Below, in pieces: positions 43,881 through 54,679 of a stretch of 64,000 nucleotides of DNA. The position numbers were made by a program, and so were the translations under genes. Source of the stretch: Neostapfia colusana (lineage: Eukaryota; Streptophyta; Magnoliopsida; Poales; Poaceae); NCBI GenBank assembly GCA_030760725.1, contig JASWHV010000009.1, positions 88,524,780 through 88,588,779 on the forward strand, in the 5' to 3' direction. The stretch's first letter is position 1, and each line of letters begins with the position of its first letter. The notes under the pieces are model-generated. The model did no database searches. It was not told the origin of the DNA and worked only from the letters and a program-made list of their open reading frames with translations.

Positions 43881-45560
43881 TTAATGTTCACAAAAATTAG
43901 CCATTCGAGAGCGAGTGGTCACCCCTTTGGAGATATCTCCTAGTATGTTATAAACTGGATGATCCCATTGAACGCTTTGGTGCACTCTTGGATGAGGTGG
44001 TTGAACTCTTTGATCTTCATCTTCATTGTCACTCTTTTCTTCGTCTCCCCCTTGATCCAATCCTCTATCTTGACTTTGATTATTTTGATCTTGTTGAGGT
44101 TGGCCTTGCTCATCTTGAGCTTGATCATGGGAGAGAGACATATTTTCGTTTGTTGGATGATCATTTGAGTCTTGAGGATGTTCTTGAGGAAAATTTTCTC
44201 CAAGTGCCATCCTTTTAAGTGCTTCTAGTGGAGCCTCTTCTTTATGTAGCACACTTTGATCAACTTGCTCCACTTGGGAGCCATTAGTTTCATCAAACAC
44301 TATGTCTCTCGCTATTTCAACAATTCCGGAAGTTTTGTTGAAAACATGATAGGCGTAGGTGTATGAGTCATAACCAAGCAAGAAACCTTCATCGGTTTGA
44401 GGCAAACTTCGAAGTCCTAGGATTCTTGTTGAGAATAGAACACTTGCTCCCAAAGACACAAAAATAAGAGATGTTTGGTTTTTACCGGTTAGAAGTTCGT
44501 AAGACGTATTCTTCAAAAGTCGATGAAGATACAACCGGTTTATGGCATGACAAACGGTGTTAACCGCTTCCGCCCAAAACCGGTCCGATGTCTTGTACTC
44601 ATCAAGCATCGTTCTTGCCATCTCAATGAGAGTTCTATTCTTCCTCTCAGCAACCCCATTTTGTTGAGGGGGGTAGGGGGATGAACACTCATGCTTGATG
44701 CCTTCTTCATCCAAGTATTCTTCCACTTGAGTGTTCTTAAACTCGGTGCCGTTATCGCTCCTTATGTTCTTAATTCTTAAGGAGAACTTGTTTTGAGCTC
44801 TTCTCAAGAATTTCTTGAGCACACCTTGAGTTTGTCCTTTGTCATGCAAAAAGAACACCCAAGTGAAACGAGAATAATCATCTACAACAACAAGACCATA
44901 TTTGTTACTGTCGATGCTTATGTAGGCGATTGGGCCGAAGAGATCCATGTGAAGTAGCTTCAAGGGTCTTGTGGTCGTCATGACATTTTTTGATGGATGT
45001 TGAGCTCCAACTTGCTTTCCGGCTTGACAAGCACTACATGACCTATCCTTATCAAAAACAACTTTCTTCAAGACTCGAATGTGTTCTCCCTTGAGAAGTT
45101 TTTGCAAGTTTCTCATCCCAACATGGGCTAGCCTTCTATGCCACAGCCATTCCATGTTGGTCTTCGCCATTAAGCACGTGTCAAGTTGAGCTTTATCCGT
45201 GGTGAAATCCACAAGGTAAAGCTTTCCCTTGAGTATGCCCTTAAAGGCGATTGAGTCATTTCTTCTTCTCAAGACAGTCACACCCTCGTTAGTGAACATA
45301 CAATTATAATCTTTATCACATAATTGGGATATGTATAGAAGGTTATAATCAGGGGAGTCAACATGCAAAACATTTGAAACAGTATGATGGGGAGAGATAG
45401 AAATTTTACCGGTGCCAAGGATTTTCCCTTGGCTATTGTCCCCAAAATATATTCCTTCACTTCGATCTTTGTTTTTCTCATATTCCACAAACATCTTTCA
45501 CTCTCCGGTCATATGGTTTGCGCATCCATTGTCGAGCACCCATTTTGATCCACCAGAGGA
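43881..45560 (-). pseudogene. RLC-S protease end, pre-integrase module and integrase
   Basis: The protease active site reads LDNGCANHMTG near 45520: the Asp is kept, but the usual Ser/Thr after it is Asn. A TGA follows at 45498-45500. From 45494 the frame is open for 537 codons: the GAG-pre-integrase module (LWHRRLAHVGMRNLQKL) with its zinc ligands CSACQAGKQ, then the integrase core with Asp in LHMDLFGP, Asp in IRSDNGTEFKN, and Glu in QNGVAERKNRTL, so the catalytic triad is complete. The C-terminus is acidic and Gln/Asp-rich, ending in GVTTRSRMANFCEH. Confidence 0.92.
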
Positions 45561-45648
45561 GTGTGCCTACAAAATAGAGTTATGCCTTACCTTTTGATAC
45601 CCAAGCAGAGTTGGGTCCTTTCATGTTAGTCAAGAGGCACTTGGGCAC
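45561..45648 (-). other. Linker between RLC-S gag and protease
   Basis: A short stretch with traces of the protease N-terminus after the stop that ends the gag coil region. Nothing else is visible. Confidence 0.5.
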
Positions 45649-47862
45649 CTACACACAAGGTTTTGGACTCTTGCGGAGTGGCCCAACATAGCTAGCATAG
45701 ATCTTTCCAAATTTGTTTCTCAATAAAACATATGAGGCATCAAAATCATGGAACAAAGGATGAGATTTATTTTTAGGAATGTTAGATGAGTTTGCAATGT
45801 TCTTTACATTTTCTTTGTTGGATGGACCTTCCTTTACAAATAAAATCAATTCTATTCCCTTTTTGGGAGTTTTAGCATGTTGCCTCCACTCCCGAGAATA
45901 GCCAAGACCATCTGTGACAGGTGGAGGTCTTACACTGGTATATGCACTTCGTGAATATGCCACTTTTTCCTTGTTAATAATACCACCTTTCGGTGACTTC
46001 TTATTTTGTGCCAACTTAAGTTCATCTTTGAGTTTTAGTATTAAGTTTGAGCACTTGCAAGTTTGAGTTGCTTCGGGAGATTTCTTTGAGGAGGGTGAAA
46101 TCATAGAGGAAGAAGGTGCATTGATCTTGAGAGACTCAACTTGGTTTTCAAGGATCCTGTTGACTTTTGTCAAGTTAACAATTTCATCCTTGAGCACAAC
46201 AGTTGTATCTTCAAGTTTTGAGCAAGTTTCCTTGCTCAAAGCTAGTTCACGCTCAAGTGCCTTGCTTCTTTTCCATTCAACCTCAAGAAGCTCTTCAAGC
46301 TCATGACATCTCTCCTTTTCAAGGATGAGCATGTCTTCTTGACATTGATGAGTTCATCATTCTCAAAGATTTCTTCCGACAACAATCTCATCTTTTTCAA
46401 GGTGCTCCTACTTAGATCCTTAAGCATGGATTCATTATCACTACTACTATCAAAGCTATCAAGTGAAGATGTATAGGAGGATGGTTTCGATTTAACCTTT
46501 CTTCTTCCCTCCTTAGCCATGATACATGTAAACTTGAAGTCTTCAATATTTGGGAAGAGCTGGCTCCTTCCAATGGCATGTGTTGCCACTTTCTCTTCAT
46601 CCTCGGAGGATGAGCCTTCGTTTGAGTTCCATTCCTTCCCAAGGTGAGCATGTCCTGATGGCTTCTTCTTCTTGAGGAATTTCTTCTCTTGAGACTTGCC
46701 ATCTTTCTTCTTCTTACTCTCTTCATATGGACAATCCAGAATGAAGTGTCCATATTCACCATAGTTGTAGCATGCTCTTTCCATCTTGGGCTTGGACCTT
46801 TCCTTGTTCTTGTTCTCATAATGGTTGCCCCCCTTCCTTCTTCTCATCACCCTCTTGAACTTTTTGATGAAGAGCGCCTCTTCCTCATCGGTGTCGAGGC
46901 CCTCATCATCACTTGCTTCAAAGTCTTGTAATGAGGATGTTGCTTTGAAAGCAACATCTTTCTTATTTCAAGAGGCGAGCCTTTGTAGGTCGCTGTAGAA
47001 CATGGCTTCTTTCTCCATCATCTCGTTGTCGATGATTCTTCCAAGCACTTCCTGCGGGGTCATTTGAGCATATCCTGGGCTCTCACGGATCAAGGAGCAA
47101 AGAGCAATGTTTCGAGGCATGAATGCCCGAAGCATCCTCTTCACCACCTCATGATCCGTCCACCGGGTGCATCCATAAGATCGGATCTTGTTGACGAGGA
47201 CCTTGAGACGATTGTACATGTCTTGAGGGGATTCACAATCCATGATGGTGAACCTCCCAAGCTATCCTTCAATCATCTCGATCTTGGCTTCCCTAATGAC
47301 TCCGTTTCCTTCATGCGCTGTCTTGAGTGTGTCCCATATATCTTTGGCCACCTCCAATCCATCGACTCGGTTGAACTCTTCTCGAGTCAAGGATGAGGTG
47401 ATCACCCCAACTGCTTGAGCATTGCGATGAAGTAGAATGGCTTGCTCCGGGGTAACGTCTTCTTCATTTCTTGGAAGATGGACACCTGTTAAGACAATTT
47501 GCCACAAGGTAGGGTTTTAAGGATATTAGATGCATCTTCATATTATGCTTCGACATTGAGTAATCATTTCCATTGAATTGAGGAGGTTTGCCAAGAGGAA
47601 TAGATAAGTAGTGATTGTTGGAAGTTAATCCTTCATAGTTGAAAGGATATTGGGAGTAGTCCGGTTGACCACTCCTTTCTTGATCCTTCGACTTCTTCTC
47701 TTTACTTGAGTGACCTAGCTTCTCGCGAAGTCGTGCCTTGAGCTGGCAAACATCTTCATCGTCACTCGAGTGGTCTTGCAGCACATCCGTGTTCTTTTTC
47801 TTGTCATATGTGTTGTCACCTTGTGACGTCGACGGAATCTCATATCCCTCCACTCCGGCCAT
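45649..47862 (-). pseudogene. RLC-S gag
   Basis: Starts at the ATG 47862 (MAGVEGYEIPSTSQG), 35 bp inside the PBS. An acidic/basic leader precedes the capsid (LGKPPQFNGNDYSMSKHNMKMHL; after a frameshift near 47490: IVLTGVHLP, EEFNRVDGLEVAKDIWDTLKTAHEG; MDCESPQDMYNRLKVLVNKIRSYG). A CCHC knuckle lies near 46770 (CYNYGEYGHFILDC; the second Cys position is Tyr, so one metal ligand is lost). Ser/Asp-rich and long coiled-coil parts follow (LEKERCHELEELLEVEWKRSKALE). It is broken by stops near 47260 and 46968 and by another frameshift near 46300. Confidence 0.88.
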
Positions 47863-47897
47863 CTTCTCTCTGAGTGGTTAGACTCTTGATGGAGAGA

Positions 47898-47912
47898 CCT
47901 GCTCTGATACCA
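47898..47912 (-). other. Primer-binding site of RLC-S
   Basis: The minus strand reads TGGTATCAGAGCAGG, complementary to initiator tRNA-Met, two bases from the 5' LTR. Confidence 0.9.
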
Positions 47913-47914
47913 AT

Positions 47915-49507
47915 TGAAATTGCCTAGAGGGGGTGAATAGGCTAAAATTACTGAAATGACTTAATTAAACGAGATTAGAACACAGGGGCTAGACTAGTCT
48001 GGCTCATGGGCGGACTAGTCCGATCAACCTGCTGGAAAATCCTAAAAGGCCGAACTATTCTGGCTCAGGGGCGGACTAGTCCGATCAGACTGCTGAAAAG
48101 CCTAAACTTGATTTTTATGGATTTTTCTTCAGATTTTAGTTTAACGAAATGCAGATAAACTATCTAGCAATCTAATATAACAAATATGACAAAGTATTGA
48201 GGTGGATTGCAAGATTGTAACCTGAAATATTATAAGAGCAAAATGATCGAACGAACCCTAAGCAATTCTAATGATCAATGAAATGTAAGTGCAAAATGAC
48301 ACGAAGATTTTTGCCCGAGGTTCGATTCCACTCAGGAATCTACGTCCCCGTTGAGAAGTTCACAAAGGACCGAGTTTAACAACCCTTCCCTCACCAAGTC
48401 GTCACTAAGGCCAACCTGGTTCTTCACTTTCTCAAGGGTAAACTTACAAAGTGTTGGGGCTGCTCACAATCTGAGCCCCCCACTTGATCACGTCCACAAA
48501 ACTCCACCGATCTTACAAGCCACAGGTCACACCATGTGCACGAGATCATTCCGAGAGCCTTAAACGTGAAGTTCTTCCTTCTCGTCTCCTCACACACCCA
48601 AATCCACTCAAGAATTGGTTCTAGAGGGTGAGTGGGCAAGAGAGAAGGCTTGGGGGGGCTCTAGGATCGCTGTGGCGGCGCTAGGGTTCCCGTTTTTTTA
48701 AATGAAGTCGGGGCATCTCCTTTTATAGAAGTCCCGAAGCCAACCGTTGCCACCTACCGAAAGTCCGGATTAGTCCGATCTCACACAGGAACTATTTGTC
48801 CGGGTGAGAACGGACAAGTCTGGAGGACCCGGACTAGTCCGGCCACTAAGGCGGACAAGTATGGTCTACCAAGACTTAGCCGTGGGAGCTCTCATCTCAT
48901 ACCCATACGGACTAGTCTGCCTTATAACGTACTAGCCCGAACTCACACAGGAACTCTTAGTCCGTGTGAAAACGGACAAGTCTGGCTAGCCCGGACTAGT
49001 GCGGCCACTGAGGCGGATAAGTCCGGTCTAGCAGGACTTAGCCCCAAAAACACTCTCACCAAAAGAGAAACGGACTAGTCCGTCCCAAAACGGACAGGTC
49101 CGATCTCAGTCAGGAACTCTCAGTCCGCCCAGAAAGGGACTAAGCCGTAGGACTTCCGTACTAGTCCATCCCCTTCCCCGGACAAGTTCGGCCTGCCCAA
49201 CATTACCTCTCTACCTCTCTCTACTAAGGATTTGACACTTCAAACGCTTTGAGCTCTCTTATATGTTCTCAATGCACTTGACACACACACTCTTTCGTTT
49301 ACACGGCTAGCCTACTAAAGACTCAGGTAAAATCCTAATTTCTACTCTTCGAGTCTTTGACGTCGTTCTTCATCTTTTTCCTTTTTTTGAGACTTTAAGT
49401 GTCCACCTTGGAAATGTCCTATGCTTATGATCATCTCAGCTCATTAGTCTCTTAATTTGTCATCATCAATCATCCAAAACCCACGGGGGTTCCTAGATGC
49501 ACTTACA
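47915..49507 (-). mobile_element. RLC-S 5' LTR
   Basis: 1593 bp, the same length as the 3' LTR; an extra block of about 24 bp near 48000 is balanced by smaller losses elsewhere. It carries the same palindrome clusters and a TATA box at 48719-48727. Confidence 0.93.
48719..48727 (-). promoter_or_regulatory. TATA box of the RLC-S 5' LTR
   Basis: TATAAAAGG on the minus strand, about 800 bp before the PBS. It would drive gag-pol transcription leftward. Confidence 0.65.
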
Positions 49508-49512
49508 GCACA
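49508..49512. repeat. Right TSD of RLC-S (GCACA)
   Basis: Identical to 36838-36842. Confidence 0.95.
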
Positions 49513-49702
49513 TGAATGTTAAATTGGAGAGTGAAGTTCACTCATGTTAACATGTGCTAATCAGGAGTTGAAGAAAATTTTCAACTCCCTCACATGTCCA
49601 TTTTTGTGTTTATCATCTCACATGACACAAATATAGTCTTTACTTGCCTAAACTTTGTTTCATAAGTTGAAATCAAACATTACAAAAGTCAGGGCTGTTA
49701 CA
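49513..49702 (-). mobile_element. RLG-A 5' LTR, outer piece
   Basis: Matches 3177-3366 of the 3' LTR and ends in TGTTACA on the plus strand (TGTAACA on the minus), the outer edge of RLG-A. RLG-D sequence follows directly. The left TSD partner is outside the window. Confidence 0.88.
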
Positions 49703-50198
49703 GAAAATGCCAAGTACCAGGTCAAAATCTGGGATAAGTAGAAACTGGTCATTCCGGGCAGAGGGATGAACAGTTGAACTTATTTGAGGGATTGTTATAC
49801 CTATTGAGGTTTTATTACACCCAATGGGATAGGACATACTCATGAGTTGTTATCTTCAACTAGTGAAGTGTTTGAGTATATTCCCTACTTAAGTTCTTTT
49901 TACTAGAGACCATGTTTGTGTCGTATTGGAGATAACAGGGTAGTATTCGTGATGACAAAGCGATATTAATGTCTCGTCGTGACCAAATCTAGTTGAGATG
50001 AACTTCCAAAGAGGAATTAAATCAATTCGGATTTCACTATTATGTATTGGATCTGGTAATGAGGTAGCTTGTGCAAACTTATTACATTATCCATGTACGA
50101 GATGTGTAGCATTTTCACCGTCATTATGCTTTACTACTATTTTATGGACTGCAAGGAGTATGCTGTGGGGCTGATTTGATTGTCGCTGTGGTTGCAGG
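49703..50198 (+). other. RLG-D leader fragment
   Basis: Matches the RLG-B leader at 59338-59812 (for example GGTCAAAATCTGGGATA and GGGCAGAGGGATG). It ends GGTTGCAGG before the gag ATG. Non-coding. The left part of RLG-D is on the other side of RLG-A, outside the window. Confidence 0.8.
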
Positions 50199-50682
50199 AT
50201 GGTTCGTACCCAGGACACACACGAGGTGGGGGCTCGAGTCAACAAGGGGGTGATGACTACCAGCCACCTGCCTACGACAACACCCCTCAGCAACAACCAC
50301 GCCTCCACCTCCGCTTACGCTAGCGGATGTAATATCGGCGCTGGTTGGCTCTTGTGAGGAGCAGACCAATCTGTTCCGCACGATTCTCCAGAATATGTCC
50401 CAGGCATGGACGCGTCAAGAAAGGGGGTCTCGTGAGCTCCATGTCAACACTTACTCAGATTTCATGAGTACGCATCCTCCAGTGTTTACCGAAGCGGTGG
50501 AACCACTGGAGGCCTATAACTGGCCACGGACTATCGAGTCCAAGTTCGGGCTGCTCCAATGCACGAAGCGGCAGAGGACTTTCTTCATGGCGCAGCAGCT
50601 TCACGGTGCCGCCGGTGCGTGGTGGGCAAATTATCGTGCCTCACTACCAGCTGGCCACGCAGTGGAATGGCAAGAGCTCCGG
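50199..50682 (+). pseudogene. RLG-D gag fragment
   Basis: Start ATG at 50199 (MVRTQDTHEVGA), then a frameshift. From about 50395 the capsid is readable in one frame: DFMSTHPPVFTEAVEPLEAYNW, RTIESKFGLLQC, LHGAAGAWWANYRASLPAGHAVEWQEL. It stops at the RLG-B LTR (TGTAAAAGCCC at 50683). The corresponding RLG-B gag continues FREAFRAYHIP, so the insertion cut the capsid gene. The rest is not in the window. Confidence 0.85.
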
Positions 50683-53600
50683 TGTAAAAGCCCAAGAATT
50701 TACTTGCTAGAGTGTTCATCACATCAACACACCACAGCTCATTTGGAGGATAGATCATGAACACATATGAAGAGCAAGTAAACACCATCAAGAAGTTGAT
50801 TAGAGGAAAAACTCATAACTCCAAAAAGTAGGAGCTCACACCTATAAACATGAGAGGCTTACCTCACACGTAGGCCCTAAATATTCTTAGGAGTGCTCAT
50901 GCCAAGTTTCATGCAAATCCAAACCATTTTGAGCCACTTTTGGAAACAATTGTAAAAAGGGCTAATTTGAATGCAAATTCAAATTTTAGCTACTTTCATC
51001 ACTTGGATTCAAATGATGACTTCACATTCAAACACAGCACATTTTTCTGAGTTAGTCCACCAATTTTCATCCTCATTGGAGTTCATCTTGTCAGGAGCTA
51101 TATTTGGATCAATTCAATCTGAATTTGAATTTTCAAATTCAAATGTGAATCAAAGTTAGCCAAATTAACTTCAATTTGAGGATTTTAATTTCAAAGCATG
51201 ACTTGGTGATGAAGTCTAAACATTAAGTGGGAGTAGCTCAGAAAATATCGAGGAAAAATGAAAAGAAGTAGAAGGGAGATGTGGGGCCACATTGTCAGCT
51301 GCACATGCGCGAGAACCGCCTCTGTTTTCCCGGGAGCGTGCCAGCGCGGGCTGCAGCTCGACCCGAGCAGCGGTGGGAGCGCCACCTCCTGCTCGATTGT
51401 GCCGGTGTCCACAGGCTATAAGCCATGCGCTCTACCACGTGAACACCTTCTTTCCCGACCGTTCACACCATCCTCGCTCTCCCGAAGGTAAAACACTTGC
51501 CGCTGCTCGATCATTTCGGCTCTTCGGCGCCCTAGTGAAACGAGCCCTCTCGTGGCCGACAATCAACACAAAAAACCAACCGCCCTAAGGTGCTTGACAT
51601 GCCAGTGCAAACCGCTCCTCCTTTCATGCACTGTCGAGGGAGAATTTCCCCGTTTGCTTTTCAGTGTTCATAGAACCGGGCCGCTCAAAACTTCAAAAAT
51701 TCGGGGTGATTAGTCCACCACAGCATATGCCGAGCTACACACACATTCTACACATTCCTACAGCCATCTAGGATCAAAAATCATCAAAAACCGTTGAGTT
51801 TAGGCTCTGCTTATCGAGTTTTTCGAGTTGCCACCGATATTGGACCTAGGTCGACGGGTGAGCTCCCATCTCTGGCCATTTTCACTGTGAACCAGCGCCA
51901 TATCCGTGCTTAGCATGTCGCCACGGAGCTGTAGAGCCAAGGGTTTCTGGAAATGAGCCTCTGTAGAAGCTGGGCGAGGTCGCCGAAGTTGCTCCGTAGC
52001 CGCGGCACGTCGCGGGTAGGGTCCTGGCACTGGGAGCCTCGGCTGACCCCGGGGACGAGTTCCTCGTGTTCTGAAAGGCTGGGGCGGCGAGTTTTAGCCC
52101 GAGAGGAGGCCGGGAAGTCCATTCCGGCAAACCTCGCCGGAGAACGTCGCCACCCGAGCTCGGACACGCGTGAGGAAAAAGAAGGCATGTGTGGGGCCCG
52201 CGGTCAGAGTTTTAAACATTTCTATGATTTTCAGATTTCAGTTCAAACTTCAAATGCCTATAACTTTTGCTAGGAAGCTCCAAATTTAGTGAACCAAATT
52301 TTGTTTGATTCATCTTTTCGTGTACTTATTATTTTTCCAGAATTAATTCCCTAAAATTTAAACTGTTGGGAATTTTATATGTAGAATTCTTTTATGGAAA
52401 ATTGTGAAATTTGGCTCGGATGTTCATTTGAAAATCCTTGAGTCACAGGAAAAAATTCAGATCCATCCAAGTTCATTTAGTCCCCCTAATGGTGTGATTG
52501 AGTAAACTGCCCTGAGAAAATAGAAAAATATACAGAAACATTTTTCAGAATTTTCTCAATTCTTGATTATGGCATAACATTCTCTAGGATTCTTCAAATG
52601 ACATGAAACCAACTCCATTAGAACCATCTCAAACTCTAGTTTCTAGAAAGTAATGGTTTGACCCATGAAAATCCCTGGAAATCCATAGAAGCTCTAGTAA
52701 TGACCATTTAGTCTTTTATTTGGGCAGAGCACAAACAGGCTTTGATTCAAATGAAACTTGGTCAAGTCTCTGGTTAGGTTCTCACCAAGCCACAGTAAAC
52801 ATTTCAGAGCCAACGGGGATGGTTAGCTAGAGTTATGGTCTTTACATATAAATTAAACACATTGCATTTAAATTGACATGCCGTCAAATTGATCACGTGT
52901 AGTCGCTGAACTTGAGGAGACCATGGAGATCCTTGACTTCATACCTCTGGAAGAGACCTTAACCCCATACCAGCAGCAACAAGGAAAGCCCTGGTTTTTC
53001 TTTAACAAGTTTTATAAAGTTTTGCTTTATATACACTTAGTGTGATGTATGTCTGTGCATTAGGTGTAGGATGGATGAAACCTCAAATGCATAACCAGAT
53101 TATTCCAGCAAGAGTGAGGGTAGTGTCTAAGTCCTCGAGTAGTTCATGCTGTGCTTAATGTTTATAGGCTTCAGTACAAGTTGAGTAGTTGGAATCTACT
53201 CGCGATTTTAGGGTTCGGGACACACGGGATTGGTTCGAGATGGGAGACAACCTTAGCAAGAAAAATGAGATTAGGCAGCGGCTAGGATGCAGCAAGAGTA
53301 AGTCTTGTGTGCGTAGCACTGTCTGGGTCGATTGAGGACCGATCCGTGTGCAGCCTTGCTGAACAAGTTTGAATGTATCGAAGGCATATCGGATATATGG
53401 GCTCCGATAAACTGATGCAACCTAAACCTCCGGGCGTCGAGGCATAGCACACCGATTTGTAGGTGTAGGTTGAGGGCATCCAGGTGGAAATCTGCTAATT
53501 GGCATAGAGAGATGCTCCGTGTAGGGAACCTCCTGCTCGTTTCGGTGCGACTGGTTCGACGTTTGGACTGTTGGGTTAAAGGTTGTCCCGTATGACATCA

Positions 53601-54362
53601 AGTGAGCATGCTGTGCAGCTCCACGTGTGGGTGTATGTGACATTCTATTCGGGTATCCCTGCAGGTGTATATTGAGTCGATTCACCGTACCTCGCCGTTA
53701 TGAGTACCGCTTGTTCACTGTGTCGTGACGTAGGTAAAATACGGAACGATGTGATTTAATATTGCTGTTATGAATAACTTGTATTGCTACATGTGTGCCA
53801 CCAAATATTGCTCACTAAATTTCAGATTCATGAACTGTTAACTTGTGGCTAAAAGATGAATTAAGGATGAACTTGTAGGCGTTTCCTTTGCTGCAAATTA
53901 CCATATGATCTTTGTGATGACCTGCATATAGAGTTTCCTGTGTAGGATTGTCGGTTAAGACTTGATGAGCCATCGTGCTCATGGTTGCTGCTATGAGTGT
54001 TTGAAGGTGAGGAGTACTCCACAGACTCGGAGTACGAGTCCACTGGCGAGGGCTACCCTCCGTAGGGGACTACAGCTGAGTGGGAGCTGTACATGCCGCG
54101 CTGATGCTGAGTGCAGCTAGTATGGGTTGTCCGTAGGGCCGGACGATCAACTTTTACTAGTTAGGTGGGTGTGAGTTGTATAAATAGCTTTCGCTGTAGT
54201 AGACTCTGTATAGGAGTTGTAACTGAAGAGTGTACTACTTCTCTACCTATTCAGAATGTTTTCAATATAATATTATGTGTTCCTTATCATGTGTGCTGTC
54301 GGGTGTCGCATCGTGCGGCACCACCCTCTGAGATCCAGGAATGTATGGATTCTGGTCCGTCA
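50683..54362 (+). mobile_element. RLG-B 5' LTR
   Basis: About 3.68 kb, from TGTAAAAGCCCAAG to GTCCGTCA, followed by CAGGA and the PBS. It is homologous in inverse orientation to the solo LTR RLG-C (for example 50760-50930 against 58080-58300, and 52560-52680 against 56150-56260). A TATA box lies at 54178-54187, only about 180 bp from the LTR end, so U3 is very long and R-U5 short, unlike RLG-T. Confidence 0.87.
54178..54187 (+). promoter_or_regulatory. TATA box of the RLG-B 5' LTR
   Basis: GTATAAATAG-type sequence (TATAAATA), followed by AT-rich sequence with polyadenylation-like AATATAATA at about 54263. Use is inferred. Confidence 0.6.
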
Positions 54363-54367
54363 CAGGA

Positions 54368-54382
54368 TGGTATCAGAGCTGC
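54368..54382 (+). other. Primer-binding site of RLG-B
   Basis: TGGTATCAGAGCTGC, initiator tRNA-Met type, a few bases after the LTR. Confidence 0.88.
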
Positions 54383-54674
54383 TTAGGGGATAGCAAACTA
54401 AATGAAGACCGTATCACGGGAAAACTTAGGATTACGGTGAGGATTCACTAGTATGCCCAAATAAGGACTACTATATTAGCCTAATATGAAGGTGGCAACC
54501 TAAATTATGTGTTATGTCAAAAAATCGTGCATCTCAGAACTTCATATGTCTTAGGGGTGCACGTAAGCGCTGTCCACCAGAGTGCACAAGCTGAATGGTG
54601 GAGCCTCATGGGTGACACGTAACCCACCTAGCTTTAGTATCCTCTATGACTCTTCATGTCGTTTTGGGTATTCG
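54383..54674 (+). other. RLG-B leader, first part
   Basis: Non-coding leader between the PBS and the RLG-C insertion. The last 30 bases (CTCTTCATGTC) match the RLG-A leader near 32890. Confidence 0.7.
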
Positions 54675-54679
54675 AGCAA
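54675..54679. repeat. Left TSD of RLG-C (AGCAA)
   Basis: AGCAA, repeated at 58355-58359. Confidence 0.93.

Larger units (their letters stand above)
36843..49507 (-). mobile_element. RLC-S: large copia element, SIRE/Opie-like, with an extra 3' ORF
   Basis: A 12665-bp element with two LTRs of 1593 bp, a tRNA-Met PBS next to the right LTR, a polypurine tract next to the left LTR and a perfect TSD. On the minus strand the order is gag, PR, IN, RT, RNase H, then a 3.9-kb 3' region with a minisatellite and an additional ORF in the position of the env-like ORF of SIRE elements. LTR divergence in one 190-bp sample is about 6 %, so it is older than RLG-T. Genes carry several stops and frameshifts. 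Confidence 0.94.
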
